A stretch of DNA of 64,000 nucleotides from Carboxylicivirga longa (GTDB lineage Bacteria; Bacteroidota; Bacteroidia; Bacteroidales; Marinilabiliaceae): NCBI RefSeq assembly GCF_050589825.1, contig NZ_JBNGOZ010000005.1:1-64000 (forward strand), in the 5' to 3' direction. Below, one piece after another: positions 45,296 to 53,420 of this stretch. Each line of letters opens with the position of its first letter. The first letter of the stretch is position 1. Position numbers and translations under genes: made by a program. The notes below the pieces were generated by a model. The model searched no databases, was not told where the DNA came from, and was given only the letters and a program-made list of their open reading frames with translations.

Positions 45296-45934
45296 ATGAA
45301 TATTGAAGCAACCATAAAAAATAACTTTCCGGTATTGATAGATCCGGCCTTACTGGCTGAGATGGAGCGCTACTGTACAACAAAAACTCTGGAGGCCGGC
45401 TATAATTTTATTGAGATAGGCGATCAGGTGGTGGCCATGCCCTTGCTGCTCGAAGGAGTAATAAAGGTAGTGCGTGAGGATGATGCCGGTAATGAGCTGC
45501 TACTATATTACCTGAATGGCGGTGACACTTGTGCTTCTACCTTGTCGTGCTGTATGGAGCAGGCACGGAGCGAGGTGCGTGCTACCGTGATAGAGCGAGT
45601 AACGGCGCTGATGGTGCCTATCCGATGCCTCGAAGAGTGGATGCGTAAATATGCAGGATGGCGCAGTTTTATCATGCAATCCTATCGCCTTCGTTTTGAA
45701 GAACTCCTGCAAACCATCGATAGTATAGCTTTTAAAAAGATGGATGAGCGGTTGGTGGAATATTTGATTCAGTTATCTGAGGAGCGCAATACCACTACTT
45801 TGCTGGGTACCCATCAGGAGATAGCTGATGATTTGCATACCTCGCGCGAGGTGGTGTCAAGGTTGCTCAAGCAGCTGGAACGCCTGGGTAAGGTACGTTT
45901 GTCGCGCAATAAAATAGAACTGCTTAAGTTGTGA
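45296..45934 (+). CDS. Crp/Fnr-family regulator with cysteine cluster
   Basis: A 212-residue activator: cyclic-nucleotide-fold sensor (residues 20-125), dimer helix (about 125-150) and HTH (160-205). The cAMP-binding pocket is not conserved; instead GDTCASTLSCCMEQ places Cys79, Cys85 and Cys86 in the effector region, as in Crp-like proteins linked to sulfur-transfer genes. The recognition helix TSREVVSRLL keeps Arg, Glu and Arg at the spacing that reads TGTGA in E. coli CRP. The next genes encode a CoA-disulfide reductase and rhodanese. The start is the ATG at 45296; a TTG three bases earlier is unlikely. Confidence 0.87.
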   Translation: MNIEATIKNNFPVLIDPALLAEMERYCTTKTLEAGYNFIEIGDQVVAMPLLLEGVIKVVREDDAGNELLLYYLNGGDTCASTLSCCMEQARSEVRATVIERVTALMVPIRCLEEWMRKYAGWRSFIMQSYRLRFEELLQTIDSIAFKKMDERLVEYLIQLSEERNTTTLLGTHQEIADDLHTSREVVSRLLKQLERLGKVRLSRNKIELLKL

Positions 45935-45967
45935 TTTAACCCCTTGCCTGTGTTCTGTGCGGAGCTA

Positions 45968-46012
45968 TGTGACAATAGGCACAAAACAGTTTTTTTGATG
46001 ACATTAGTTTTG
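45968..46012 (+). promoter_or_regulatory. Crp-type operator and -7 element upstream of the CoA-disulfide reductase gene
   Basis: TGTGA (45968-45972), six bases, GCACA (45979-45983): a Crp-type site with one mismatch. An exact -7 box TAGTTTTG lies at 46005-46012, without a TTTG -33 box. With a start near 46019, the site is centred about 43 bases upstream, close to the class II activator position. Confidence 0.6.
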
Positions 46013-46056
46013 CCCCTGTTAATAACAGGAAACAAAAAACTTAAATAGTCATCAAA

Positions 46057-48057
46057 ATGGAAAAAATTGTAATTATCGGAGGGGTAGCTGCCGGTGCCAC
46101 TGCGGCAGCAAAAGCAAGGCGTTTATCGCCTGATGCACAAATTACTATGCTGGAGGCCGGTCCCGATGTTTCATTTGCCAACTGTGGATTACCTTATTAT
46201 ATAGCCGGAGATATAAAAAATCGCTCCAGCCTCATTCTGCAAAGTCCTGAAAGTTTTAAGGAACAATACAACGTGGATGTGTATGTCCACACATTGGTTA
46301 CTGCCATCGACAAAGAGGGGCACATGGTGTACACCCAGGACACGCGTGATGGAAGCAAAAAGCGATATGAATATACCAAGCTGATTCTGGCGCAGGGCGG
46401 ACGCCCCATACAGCCTGACCTGCCGGGCGCGGGTCTTGATCATGTTTTCAGTCTGTGGACCCTTGGTGATATGGATCGGATTGATCATCACCTGAAGCAT
46501 GAAGCACCTAAAACAGCAGTGGTTGTGGGAGGTGGCTTTATTGGCCTTGAAATGGTGGAAGCATTGGTGAAGCGCGGCCTGAAAGTGCATGTGGTGGAAA
46601 AGATGCCACACGTTATGTCGCTGATGGATGCCGAAACTGCTGGTTTTATCACCCGCGAATTAAAAGAATATGGTGTGGGGGTACATACAGAAACCGGTGT
46701 GATTAAGATTAACGATAGTTCTGTTGAGCTGGATAACGGGAATAGCCTCGAGGCCGATATGGTGCTGCTGTCCATCGGTGTGCGTCCTACCTTGCAGCTA
46801 GCCATCGATGCCGGTCTGGAGATTGGTGAAGCGGGCGGTTTGTTGGTTGATGAGTATCTACAAACATCGGATGCCGATATTTACGCTGCAGGAGATATGG
46901 TGGAGATTGAGCACCGTGTGAGTGGCCGGAAAGTACGTATCCCCTTGGCCGGGCCAGCCAACCGGCAGGGACGTATTGCTGCTGAAAATGCACTGGGTGG
47001 CCAACATGCCTATAAAGGATCCATTGGCACCTCGGTGGTGCGTGTGTTTGAGGCGGTAGCAGGTATTACCGGTATGTCGCTGAAGCAGGCCAGAGCCGCC
47101 GGTATTGACGCCGATGCAGTGGTGGTGCATAAGGAACATCATACGGCTTATTATCCGGGTGCTGAAACCGTTAGTGTGATGATGATTTATGATCGTCAGA
47201 CAGGTGTGGTGCTGGGTGGACAGACAGCCGGTTATAAGGGAGCCGACAAGCGTTTGGATGTGCTGGCAACAGCGGCAGCGGCTAAAATTAAGGTGAGTGA
47301 AATTGCCGATATGGATTTTGCCTATTCGCCGCCCATCGGTACGGCCAACGATGCTATGAACATGGCGGCTTATGCAGCTGAAAATAAGATGTCGGGCTAC
47401 AGTCCTAGTCTGCTGGCTTCGGAGCTTGATGATTTTGTATTGGATAAACCGCTGGTAGTGCTGGATGTGCGCGATGTATTCTCGTTTCAGAAAAGTAACC
47501 TGAAGGGGGCGCACCACCTGCCATTGGAAATGCTGTCGAAGCACCTGCATGCCATTCCCAAAGAGGCAAGCATACTGGTCTATGATGAGCTGGGTAAAAA
47601 AGGTCATCAGGCCTTGCGTACCTTGAAAGGTGCCGGTTTTGATGCGGTCTATAATATATCAGGGGGACATACCTCTTTGCAGCGTTATGCCATGGCTGTT
47701 GGCTTTAAAAATATTGAAGTAAGTATCTTGCCTCTGGAAGCTAAGAGTCTTGAGGTAGGAGCGGAAGCCTTGGAGCAGGAAAGTAATCAGGGTATAGATC
47801 GCGATGAGACTGCACGCCTAGTGGTGGATGTGCGCACACCCGGTGAGTTTATAACGGGTGCTTTCCCTGATGCCGTGAATATTCCGCTGGATGATATTAT
47901 GGCCGGTAAAGGTGATTTGGGATCTACCGATCGTGAAATAATTGTGTATTGTGCTTCAGGTGCCCGCTCGGCGTATGCAATGCAGGTGCTGCAACAGCGG
48001 GGTTATACCAATGTTAGAAACGGGGGTGGTATTGCGGCCATGATGTCTCATGCTTAA
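46057..48057 (+). CDS. CoA-disulfide reductase fused to two rhodanese domains
   Basis: A 666-residue FAD/NAD(P)H flavoprotein of the CoA-disulfide-reductase/NADH-oxidase family (IIGGVAAGATAAAKARRL; redox Cys43 in FANCGLPYY; NAD loop VVVGGGFIGLEMVEAL; YAAGDMVE). Two rhodanese-like domains follow. The first (about 450-545) has Asp510 where the catalytic cysteine should be (ILVYDELGKKG) and is probably inactive; the second (about 585-660) has Cys632 in IVYCASGARSA and is active. CoADR-rhodanese fusions reduce CoA persulfide/disulfide and polysulfide. It is probably activated by the Crp-like protein upstream. Confidence 0.92.
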   Translation: MEKIVIIGGVAAGATAAAKARRLSPDAQITMLEAGPDVSFANCGLPYYIAGDIKNRSSLILQSPESFKEQYNVDVYVHTLVTAIDKEGHMVYTQDTRDGSKKRYEYTKLILAQGGRPIQPDLPGAGLDHVFSLWTLGDMDRIDHHLKHEAPKTAVVVGGGFIGLEMVEALVKRGLKVHVVEKMPHVMSLMDAETAGFITRELKEYGVGVHTETGVIKINDSSVELDNGNSLEADMVLLSIGVRPTLQLAIDAGLEIGEAGGLLVDEYLQTSDADIYAAGDMVEIEHRVSGRKVRIPLAGPANRQGRIAAENALGGQHAYKGSIGTSVVRVFEAVAGITGMSLKQARAAGIDADAVVVHKEHHTAYYPGAETVSVMMIYDRQTGVVLGGQTAGYKGADKRLDVLATAAAAKIKVSEIADMDFAYSPPIGTANDAMNMAAYAAENKMSGYSPSLLASELDDFVLDKPLVVLDVRDVFSFQKSNLKGAHHLPLEMLSKHLHAIPKEASILVYDELGKKGHQALRTLKGAGFDAVYNISGGHTSLQRYAMAVGFKNIEVSILPLEAKSLEVGAEALEQESNQGIDRDETARLVVDVRTPGEFITGAFPDAVNIPLDDIMAGKGDLGSTDREIIVYCASGARSAYAMQVLQQRGYTNVRNGGGIAAMMSHA

Positions 48058-48088
48058 TGGATTATTAACGTAACTGTAAAAGGGAATT

Positions 48089-48406
48089 ATGGGCTTATTT
48101 GATTTTTTATTCGGGAAAAGGAAGGAAGCTGTGCTTGATGCCATTGAGCGGGGGGGCAGAATTATTGATGTGCGCACGCCGCAGGAGTTTAACTATGGAA
48201 GTGTCGATGGGTCGATGAATATTCCCCTTGAGCGCTTGAGTGATGCTGCCATCAAAAAGCTGAAAAAGCTTAATGCACCCCTTGTGGTATGCTGTGCATC
48301 GGGTATGCGCAGTGCCTCGGCCAAAGGTGCCTTGCTGCAAAAGGGTATTGCGGAAGTGCACAATGCCGGCAGCTGGCATAAGCTCAACCGCTGGCTGAGT
48401 AGCTAA
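48089..48406 (+). CDS. Single-domain rhodanese
   Basis: A 105-residue sulfurtransferase with the rhodanese core: IIDVRTPQEF, GSMNIPL, and active loop VVCCASGMRS with catalytic Cys69. The N-terminal LFDFLFGKR is short and basic or hydrophobic, not a convincing signal peptide, so it may be membrane-associated or cytoplasmic. It lies 31 bases after the CoADR fusion and completes the sulfur-transfer unit. Confidence 0.92.
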   Translation: MGLFDFLFGKRKEAVLDAIERGGRIIDVRTPQEFNYGSVDGSMNIPLERLSDAAIKKLKKLNAPLVVCCASGMRSASAKGALLQKGIAEVHNAGSWHKLNRWLSS

Positions 48407-48426
48407 AGCGTTTGTTGAATAAATTC

Positions 48427-48469
48427 AAAAAGGGCTTGTTTCAACCTTAAATTTGAGACAAGCCCTTTT
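48427..48469. terminator. Bidirectional terminator after the rhodanese gene
   Basis: A 13-bp stem (48432-48444 with 48453-48465, one G-U) extended by AAAA/TTTT, with an eight-base loop. It terminates the sulfur-transfer unit and the convergent M49-type peptidase gene. Confidence 0.85.
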
Positions 48470-48492
48470 AAGCTTATGTTATTTTGATTTAT

Positions 48493-50124
48493 CTATAATC
48501 CGCAAACGGCAGGGCCCTGCTCAAACACTATGTCACGGGGTATGCCGGCAGCTGCTATGCGATCCAGATCAGCTTGCAAAGCGGGACGGATAGTACCCAT
48601 TTCTGACAGCATTTTTTTAGCTTTATCGTAGTTGCCATTGCCCTGCATCACTAATATCTCGGCTGATAGTTTGTTCATGGCTTCCGTCATCTTATCGAAA
48701 TTAACGGAGTAGTAGCCTGTGGCTTTATCATAGCTAAAAGCCTCTTGCTCCTTAAAATAGTTGAAGCGCATCATATTGGCTTTGCCATGTGCACTGGCAG
48801 CACCAAAGCGCACCGAGCGAAAGATACCGGCCATAAAGGTTACATAGTTATCCATCAAATCTTTGTTGGGCAGCTCGCCCATCTCGGCCAGTTTCGTCAC
48901 CATATAAAGGCCCAGAATATCGGCTTTTGCTTCTTCTATCGATGAGGCGGTTTCCTTCATTGCTTCACGCACGCTTTGCTTACCATCCAGAGTCATCTTA
49001 ATGCCCAGCCCGTGCGCCACCTCATGAAACATGGTGTTTTCAAAAAAGGCATCAAACTTAACATGCTTCTGCTGTTCCGGTGCAATCACCACCTTGCTGA
49101 TGGGTACCAGTATATGGTCGAATTTAGCCTGCATGGAGTTTTTTAATTGTAGCTTTCGGCTTCCTTTTTCGATATGTACCTGCGGATCGTTGGGCAGGTT
49201 AATGGCAATGGTTTTACTGCCCGAATTGCAGTCGCCGGCATAATAAAGGGCGTCATAAGCACCCAAATCACTATCGGTGCCCGGTACTTCTTTCTTGTAT
49301 TCCGCATCTACTGGCAGCGATTCCTGAAGCTGTGGCAACAGTGCGGCAAAGCGTGTTAGCTTATCCGACCATTCCTTATCCTTAATCAGTATGTAAGCTT
49401 CAAAGGCGGCTTTGCTGCCATACAACGCATCTTCGTAGGTTTCAATGGGACCTACAACAAAGTCAATGGTATTTGATTTCATGTCCATCCAGGCCATATC
49501 GCTGGGTTGATATTCGTTGTTTAACAAGGCATCGGCGCGCAGGCTCAGATATTTCTTCAAGCCTTGGTCTTCTGCCAGGGCAGCTGCTTTTCGTAATAAA
49601 TCAGCAACCTGCTTGAGTTCTTTTTTATAGGCTTCGCTGTAAGGTACTACTTCCAGTTCACCCGATTCATCGCGCTTAATAATTGTGTATAAATCCGATT
49701 TATTAGGGTGCTCAAAGGCTTCGAATTCTTCCTTGGTCATGTTTTCCGGATAAAACTGAGCACCTTCGGGTTTCTCACCAATACCTTCAACAAAGGATTT
49801 GTTATTGTTTAGTCGCTCCCAAGGGCCGTAGTTGATTAGCATAAACTTCTTCAGGTATTCGTCCTGTGTGTTGTTCAGCAGCTGCTGTTTGTTACCCCAT
49901 GTTTGTTGCCAGAACAAATCGTCCATTATTTGTGCTGCCTCAAAGAGCAATGGCAGCATCTGCTTCTCCTTTTCACTTAATACCGATAGATCAGTAGTTA
50001 GTTTAAAGGGGATAAATTCTTCTACTTTTTCCCGGATGTTGGGGTCTTTACTCGTGTAGGTGGTCTTTGGCTGGCAGGCTATGAGTCCTGAAAGTACCAA
50101 CAAGGGTAAGAATAACTTTTTCAT
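48493..50124 (-). CDS. M49/dipeptidyl-peptidase-III-like lipoprotein
   Basis: A 543-residue lipoprotein (lipobox LIAC, Cys17). The zinc motif is HEVAHGLG (His367, Glu368, His371) and the third ligand is in SIEEAKADI (Glu397/398), matching the HE..H and EEAKAD pattern of the M49-related dipeptidyl-peptidase 3 proteins of Bacteroidota. Classical DPP III has an HExxGH motif; here the spacing is the standard HExxH. The protein should act in the periplasm or at the surface on peptides. A -7 element lies upstream. Confidence 0.8.
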   Translation of the reverse strand: MKKLFLPLLVLSGLIACQPKTTYTSKDPNIREKVEEFIPFKLTTDLSVLSEKEKQMLPLLFEAAQIMDDLFWQQTWGNKQQLLNNTQDEYLKKFMLINYGPWERLNNNKSFVEGIGEKPEGAQFYPENMTKEEFEAFEHPNKSDLYTIIKRDESGELEVVPYSEAYKKELKQVADLLRKAAALAEDQGLKKYLSLRADALLNNEYQPSDMAWMDMKSNTIDFVVGPIETYEDALYGSKAAFEAYILIKDKEWSDKLTRFAALLPQLQESLPVDAEYKKEVPGTDSDLGAYDALYYAGDCNSGSKTIAINLPNDPQVHIEKGSRKLQLKNSMQAKFDHILVPISKVVIAPEQQKHVKFDAFFENTMFHEVAHGLGIKMTLDGKQSVREAMKETASSIEEAKADILGLYMVTKLAEMGELPNKDLMDNYVTFMAGIFRSVRFGAASAHGKANMMRFNYFKEQEAFSYDKATGYYSVNFDKMTEAMNKLSAEILVMQGNGNYDKAKKMLSEMGTIRPALQADLDRIAAAGIPRDIVFEQGPAVCGL

Positions 50125-50164
50125 AGTACCTTAATTTGAATGATGTTTTAATTGATAGAAAATA

Positions 50165-50172
50165 CAAATATA
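50165..50172 (-). promoter_or_regulatory. -7 element for the M49-type peptidase gene
   Basis: Minus-strand TATATTTG, an exact TAnnTTTG match about 41 bases before the start codon. No good -33 box. Confidence 0.45.
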
Positions 50173-50285
50173 GTAATCGTTCAAATTAGGATAGTGTAGA
50201 ATTGTTTTTATTAACAGTTTGGTTTTATTATTATTACATTCTCAAAGGCTATAGTCGCTAATGATGGTGTAATATTTAATACGTT

Positions 50286-52541
50286 ATGGATACAATAAAA
50301 TTTAGCATTGCAATTAACTTGTTTATTATCGCTTGCTTAGGAAGCACTGCTCAGGTATCTAACTCGTCATTACTTCATCATACCGTTGATGATACGATAC
50401 AACATACTGTTGATGTGCCTTTTATTCCTGTTTTAAAGAGCTTAGGAGCCGATGAACAGCCCCATACGCTTTCATCACCCAATGGGATGGTACTGCTAAG
50501 AATTAATATTGCTAAAGATCAAATTCAGTATGAGGCTGATTTTGGAGCATCCCCCCTGATACAGCCTTCCGTTTTGGATCTTACTATGGGTAGCATGGGT
50601 AGCCTGGCAAGTGGCCTGATCCTCAAAGAGGTGCAGCGTCATTCGGTTGATGAGGTATTGTCGCTTCCCATAGGTGAAAAAAGCAGCTACCGCAAATATT
50701 ATAACGAGGCCATTTTTTCCCTGACAAATAGTAAAGGTGTTTCTTTTGAACTGGTGTTCAGGGCTTTTAACGAGGGGCTGGCTTTTCGTTATATTTTCCC
50801 CGAGAGTGAGTCGCTCTCATCTTTATCGATTAGTGCAGAGGCAACGCAGTTTAACTTTGCCCGGCATTTTACTGCCTATGTGGAGCCTTATAACGAACGA
50901 TTTTTCACAAAGGCCTCTACTTTAAGTGGCTTTTCACGCACCTTGATACCCTTGACTTTGATTAGTGATGAAGTGAGTGTGAGCATCAATGAGTCGGACA
51001 ATGATAATTATACGCGCATCGGCCTTAGAGGACACGGTAATAATCGCCTTCAGTCTTTTTTCCTCAGCAGTAGTAAAAAACACACTCTGCCTTTTGATTG
51101 CCCCTGGCGTTATCTGGTCATTGCCAGCACACCTGAAGATTTATTTCAGAATAAGGAAATGCTGTATGGCTTATCGCCCGATGATGCAGATGGCCAGAGT
51201 TGGGATTGGGTGAAGCCCGGTAAGGTGTTTCGCAGTTGGGAGTTAACTACGGAGGGGGGCATTGCTTCCATCGATTTTTGTAAGGAGATGAATATGCAAT
51301 ACATGATGTTTGATGCCGGGTGGTATGGCTTGGGATATGGTGAGTCTAAGGAGAAAGATCCGCGCTCTAATCCGCTGGATGTGATTGATGCCATTGATAT
51401 GGAGGCTGTGTGCAGCTATGCGGATCGCCAGGGTATTGGCGTTATTCTATACATTAATAAGGTGGGTTGGAATCATTATAATAATCAGACGATGTTTGAT
51501 CTCTACGAGAGTTGGGGCGTCAAGGGGCTGAAGCTGGGTTTTATGGATGGTTACTCAGCCACCGGCACACAGCAGGTATATGATATTACCAAAGAAGCTG
51601 CCCGCCGCAAAATGGTGGTTAATGTGCACGATGAGTTCAGGTTTACTGGTGCTACTTTTCAATATCCTAACTTGCTAACGGTAGAGGGAATACGGGGTAA
51701 TGAGTGGACGGCTAATACCGGTGATCATACCACCCTGTTGCCGTTTACCCGTTTTTTAGCAGGGGCAGCCGATTATACGATATGTTACAAAGGAAACGAT
51801 CCGAATTATAATCGACCCAAAGTGCTGGGTACCACACGGGGGCATCAGCTGGCGTTAAGTGTAATGTATTACAGTCCCTTACAGCACCTTTTTTGGTATG
51901 CCGTGCCCGGTATTTATCATGTACCCGTAGAGGTCGAGTTTTTTAAGGAGGTGCCTGTGGTGTGGGATGATTTTAAGGTGCCTGCGGCACGCATGGGTGA
52001 TTTTGTATCGATGGCACGCCGAAAAGGAGACACCTGGTACCTGGGAACCATTGCTGATAATAGTGCTCGGAATGTAAGCGTACCGCTTAACTTTTTAGAT
52101 GCCGGCAAAGCATATGATGTTACCATTTACCGCGATGCGATGGGAGGAACTATTGTCAAGGAGCAAACCAGTTTGGATGAGCTTTTGGGCAGCAACCGGC
52201 TGACGGGTGAGGGACTTCAAATGGCATTGACTGCCAGTGGCGGTCAGGTGTGTATTTTTAAGCCCGCAACTACCAGTAATATTATAAAAAATAAAGCCGA
52301 CTTCAGTTTTAAAGCTGTACCAAATCCAAGCAATGGAGTTATCCGCGTGATGTCTAAAGATATGGTGCATCAGGCAAGTATTACCGTATTGTCGCTGGAC
52401 GGACGTAAGGTATATGAAAATAATAATGTGCTGCCAGGGAATGACAGTATGATTGATCTGTCGGCGAAGCCCGCAGGTTATTACCTGGTGATGATCAATG
52501 CTAACGGACGGATTGAAACCCATAAGATACTGAAGAAATAG
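50286..52541 (+). CDS. Secreted glycoside hydrolase family 97 enzyme with T9SS sorting domain
   Basis: A 751-residue exported enzyme. An N-terminal signal (1-22), a GH97 N-terminal beta-sandwich (to about 300), a (beta/alpha)8 barrel (about 300-580: MMFDAGWYG, KGLKLGFMDG, VVNVHDEFRFTG, TVEGIRGNEW) and a GH97 C-terminal domain are followed by a type IX secretion sorting domain (residues 670-751: FKAVPNPSNGVIRV, LSAKPAGYYLVMI, HKILKK). GH97 includes alpha-glucosidases and alpha-galactosidases; Asp in GFMDG suggests the retaining type, which is not certain. It lies alone, not in a SusC/D locus. Confidence 0.9.
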   Translation: MDTIKFSIAINLFIIACLGSTAQVSNSSLLHHTVDDTIQHTVDVPFIPVLKSLGADEQPHTLSSPNGMVLLRINIAKDQIQYEADFGASPLIQPSVLDLTMGSMGSLASGLILKEVQRHSVDEVLSLPIGEKSSYRKYYNEAIFSLTNSKGVSFELVFRAFNEGLAFRYIFPESESLSSLSISAEATQFNFARHFTAYVEPYNERFFTKASTLSGFSRTLIPLTLISDEVSVSINESDNDNYTRIGLRGHGNNRLQSFFLSSSKKHTLPFDCPWRYLVIASTPEDLFQNKEMLYGLSPDDADGQSWDWVKPGKVFRSWELTTEGGIASIDFCKEMNMQYMMFDAGWYGLGYGESKEKDPRSNPLDVIDAIDMEAVCSYADRQGIGVILYINKVGWNHYNNQTMFDLYESWGVKGLKLGFMDGYSATGTQQVYDITKEAARRKMVVNVHDEFRFTGATFQYPNLLTVEGIRGNEWTANTGDHTTLLPFTRFLAGAADYTICYKGNDPNYNRPKVLGTTRGHQLALSVMYYSPLQHLFWYAVPGIYHVPVEVEFFKEVPVVWDDFKVPAARMGDFVSMARRKGDTWYLGTIADNSARNVSVPLNFLDAGKAYDVTIYRDAMGGTIVKEQTSLDELLGSNRLTGEGLQMALTASGGQVCIFKPATTSNIIKNKADFSFKAVPNPSNGVIRVMSKDMVHQASITVLSLDGRKVYENNNVLPGNDSMIDLSAKPAGYYLVMINANGRIETHKILKK

Positions 52542-52720
52542 AAGGTAGGCGGTGCACCATCTTCTGGGGTAAATGCATTTAAAATTTGATAGAGTACTCC
52601 GCCTATTAGTACCATCTAAAATTCAGAAGGGTTGGGGGCATTGCACTTCCCCTTTCGATGGAGTAGTGCCCCATAGTGGTTAAAAGGTGAAGTTATTATT
52701 GTGTCTCAGGTCGTCAGCAT
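52542..52720. other. Convergent gap between GH97 and MnmD-like genes
   Basis: 179 bases with no gene and no clear hairpin terminator that I can see. Confidence 0.3.
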
Positions 52721-53419
52721 CTATTGTTTAGTGGCCCGCAGCATTTCTCGTTTGCCTTTGGGGCCGGGCAGGCGCTCCATCGTAAAACCAATGCTTTGCA
52801 TAGTACGTCGTATCACGCCTTTGGCACAGTAGGTAGTGAGTATGCCGCCTGGGTTTAGTGCGTCATACAGTTGTTGAAAAATGGCTTCGCTCCACATCTC
52901 GGGTTGTTTCTCAGGTGCAAAGGCATCAAAATATATCAGGTCGTATTTTCTACACAGCTGAATGGTGGTTAAATCGGCTTCATCTTTCAGTAGGCTGAAT
53001 TGTGGCTTTAGCTGCCCTACTGCATTCCAGGGAAGCTCATGAAGCTTTGTGAGTATTTGCTGCTCGCCTGCTTCTCTGGCAAAATTTAGTTGGGTAGCAG
53101 CAGTTGTACTGATTGGATATTTTTCCAGCGCATGATAAAAGATTTTTTTTTCACCCTGATGCAGAGCTGTAAGAAAGGCATTGAGTCCGGTTCCCAGGCC
53201 AATTTCCAAAATGCTAATATCTGTTTTTTTACAATGGAGCAAAGCAGGCTCAATAAATACGTGCATCGACTCATTGTAAGCGCCATTCACCGAGTGATAA
53301 TGCTCATCAAGCTCAGGCACAAACAAGGTGTGTGAGCCATCTGCCGATACTTTTATTTCTACCTGTCGTGTTTTATCTTTTAGCCAGTTGTTATTCATTG
53401 TTCTTTGCGTTGTATCCAT
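52721..53419 (-). CDS. MnmD-like tRNA U34 methyltransferase
   Basis: A 232-residue SAM-dependent methyltransferase equal to the N-terminal domain of MnmC (MnmD), which methylates 5-aminomethyl-2-thiouridine at the tRNA wobble position. Markers are DEHYHSVNGAYNES near the N-terminus, ILEIGLGTGLNAF, FDAFAPEKQPEMWS and the end GPKGKREMLRA. The FAD-dependent MnmC2 half is absent, as in other stand-alone MnmD proteins. The start is ambiguous: an ATG at 53431 overlaps the MATE gene by 11 bases and the ATG at 53419 follows its stop; an internal ATG at 53398 also exists. Confidence 0.85.
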   Translation of the reverse strand: MDTTQRTMNNNWLKDKTRQVEIKVSADGSHTLFVPELDEHYHSVNGAYNESMHVFIEPALLHCKKTDISILEIGLGTGLNAFLTALHQGEKKIFYHALEKYPISTTAATQLNFAREAGEQQILTKLHELPWNAVGQLKPQFSLLKDEADLTTIQLCRKYDLIYFDAFAPEKQPEMWSEAIFQQLYDALNPGGILTTYCAKGVIRRTMQSIGFTMERLPGPKGKREMLRATKQ

Positions 53420-53420
53420 T

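Noticed and set aside
46858..47607. 249-codon minus-strand frame opposite the CoA-disulfide reductase gene
   Set aside because: Shadow frame; the plus-strand protein has clear flavoprotein motifs throughout.
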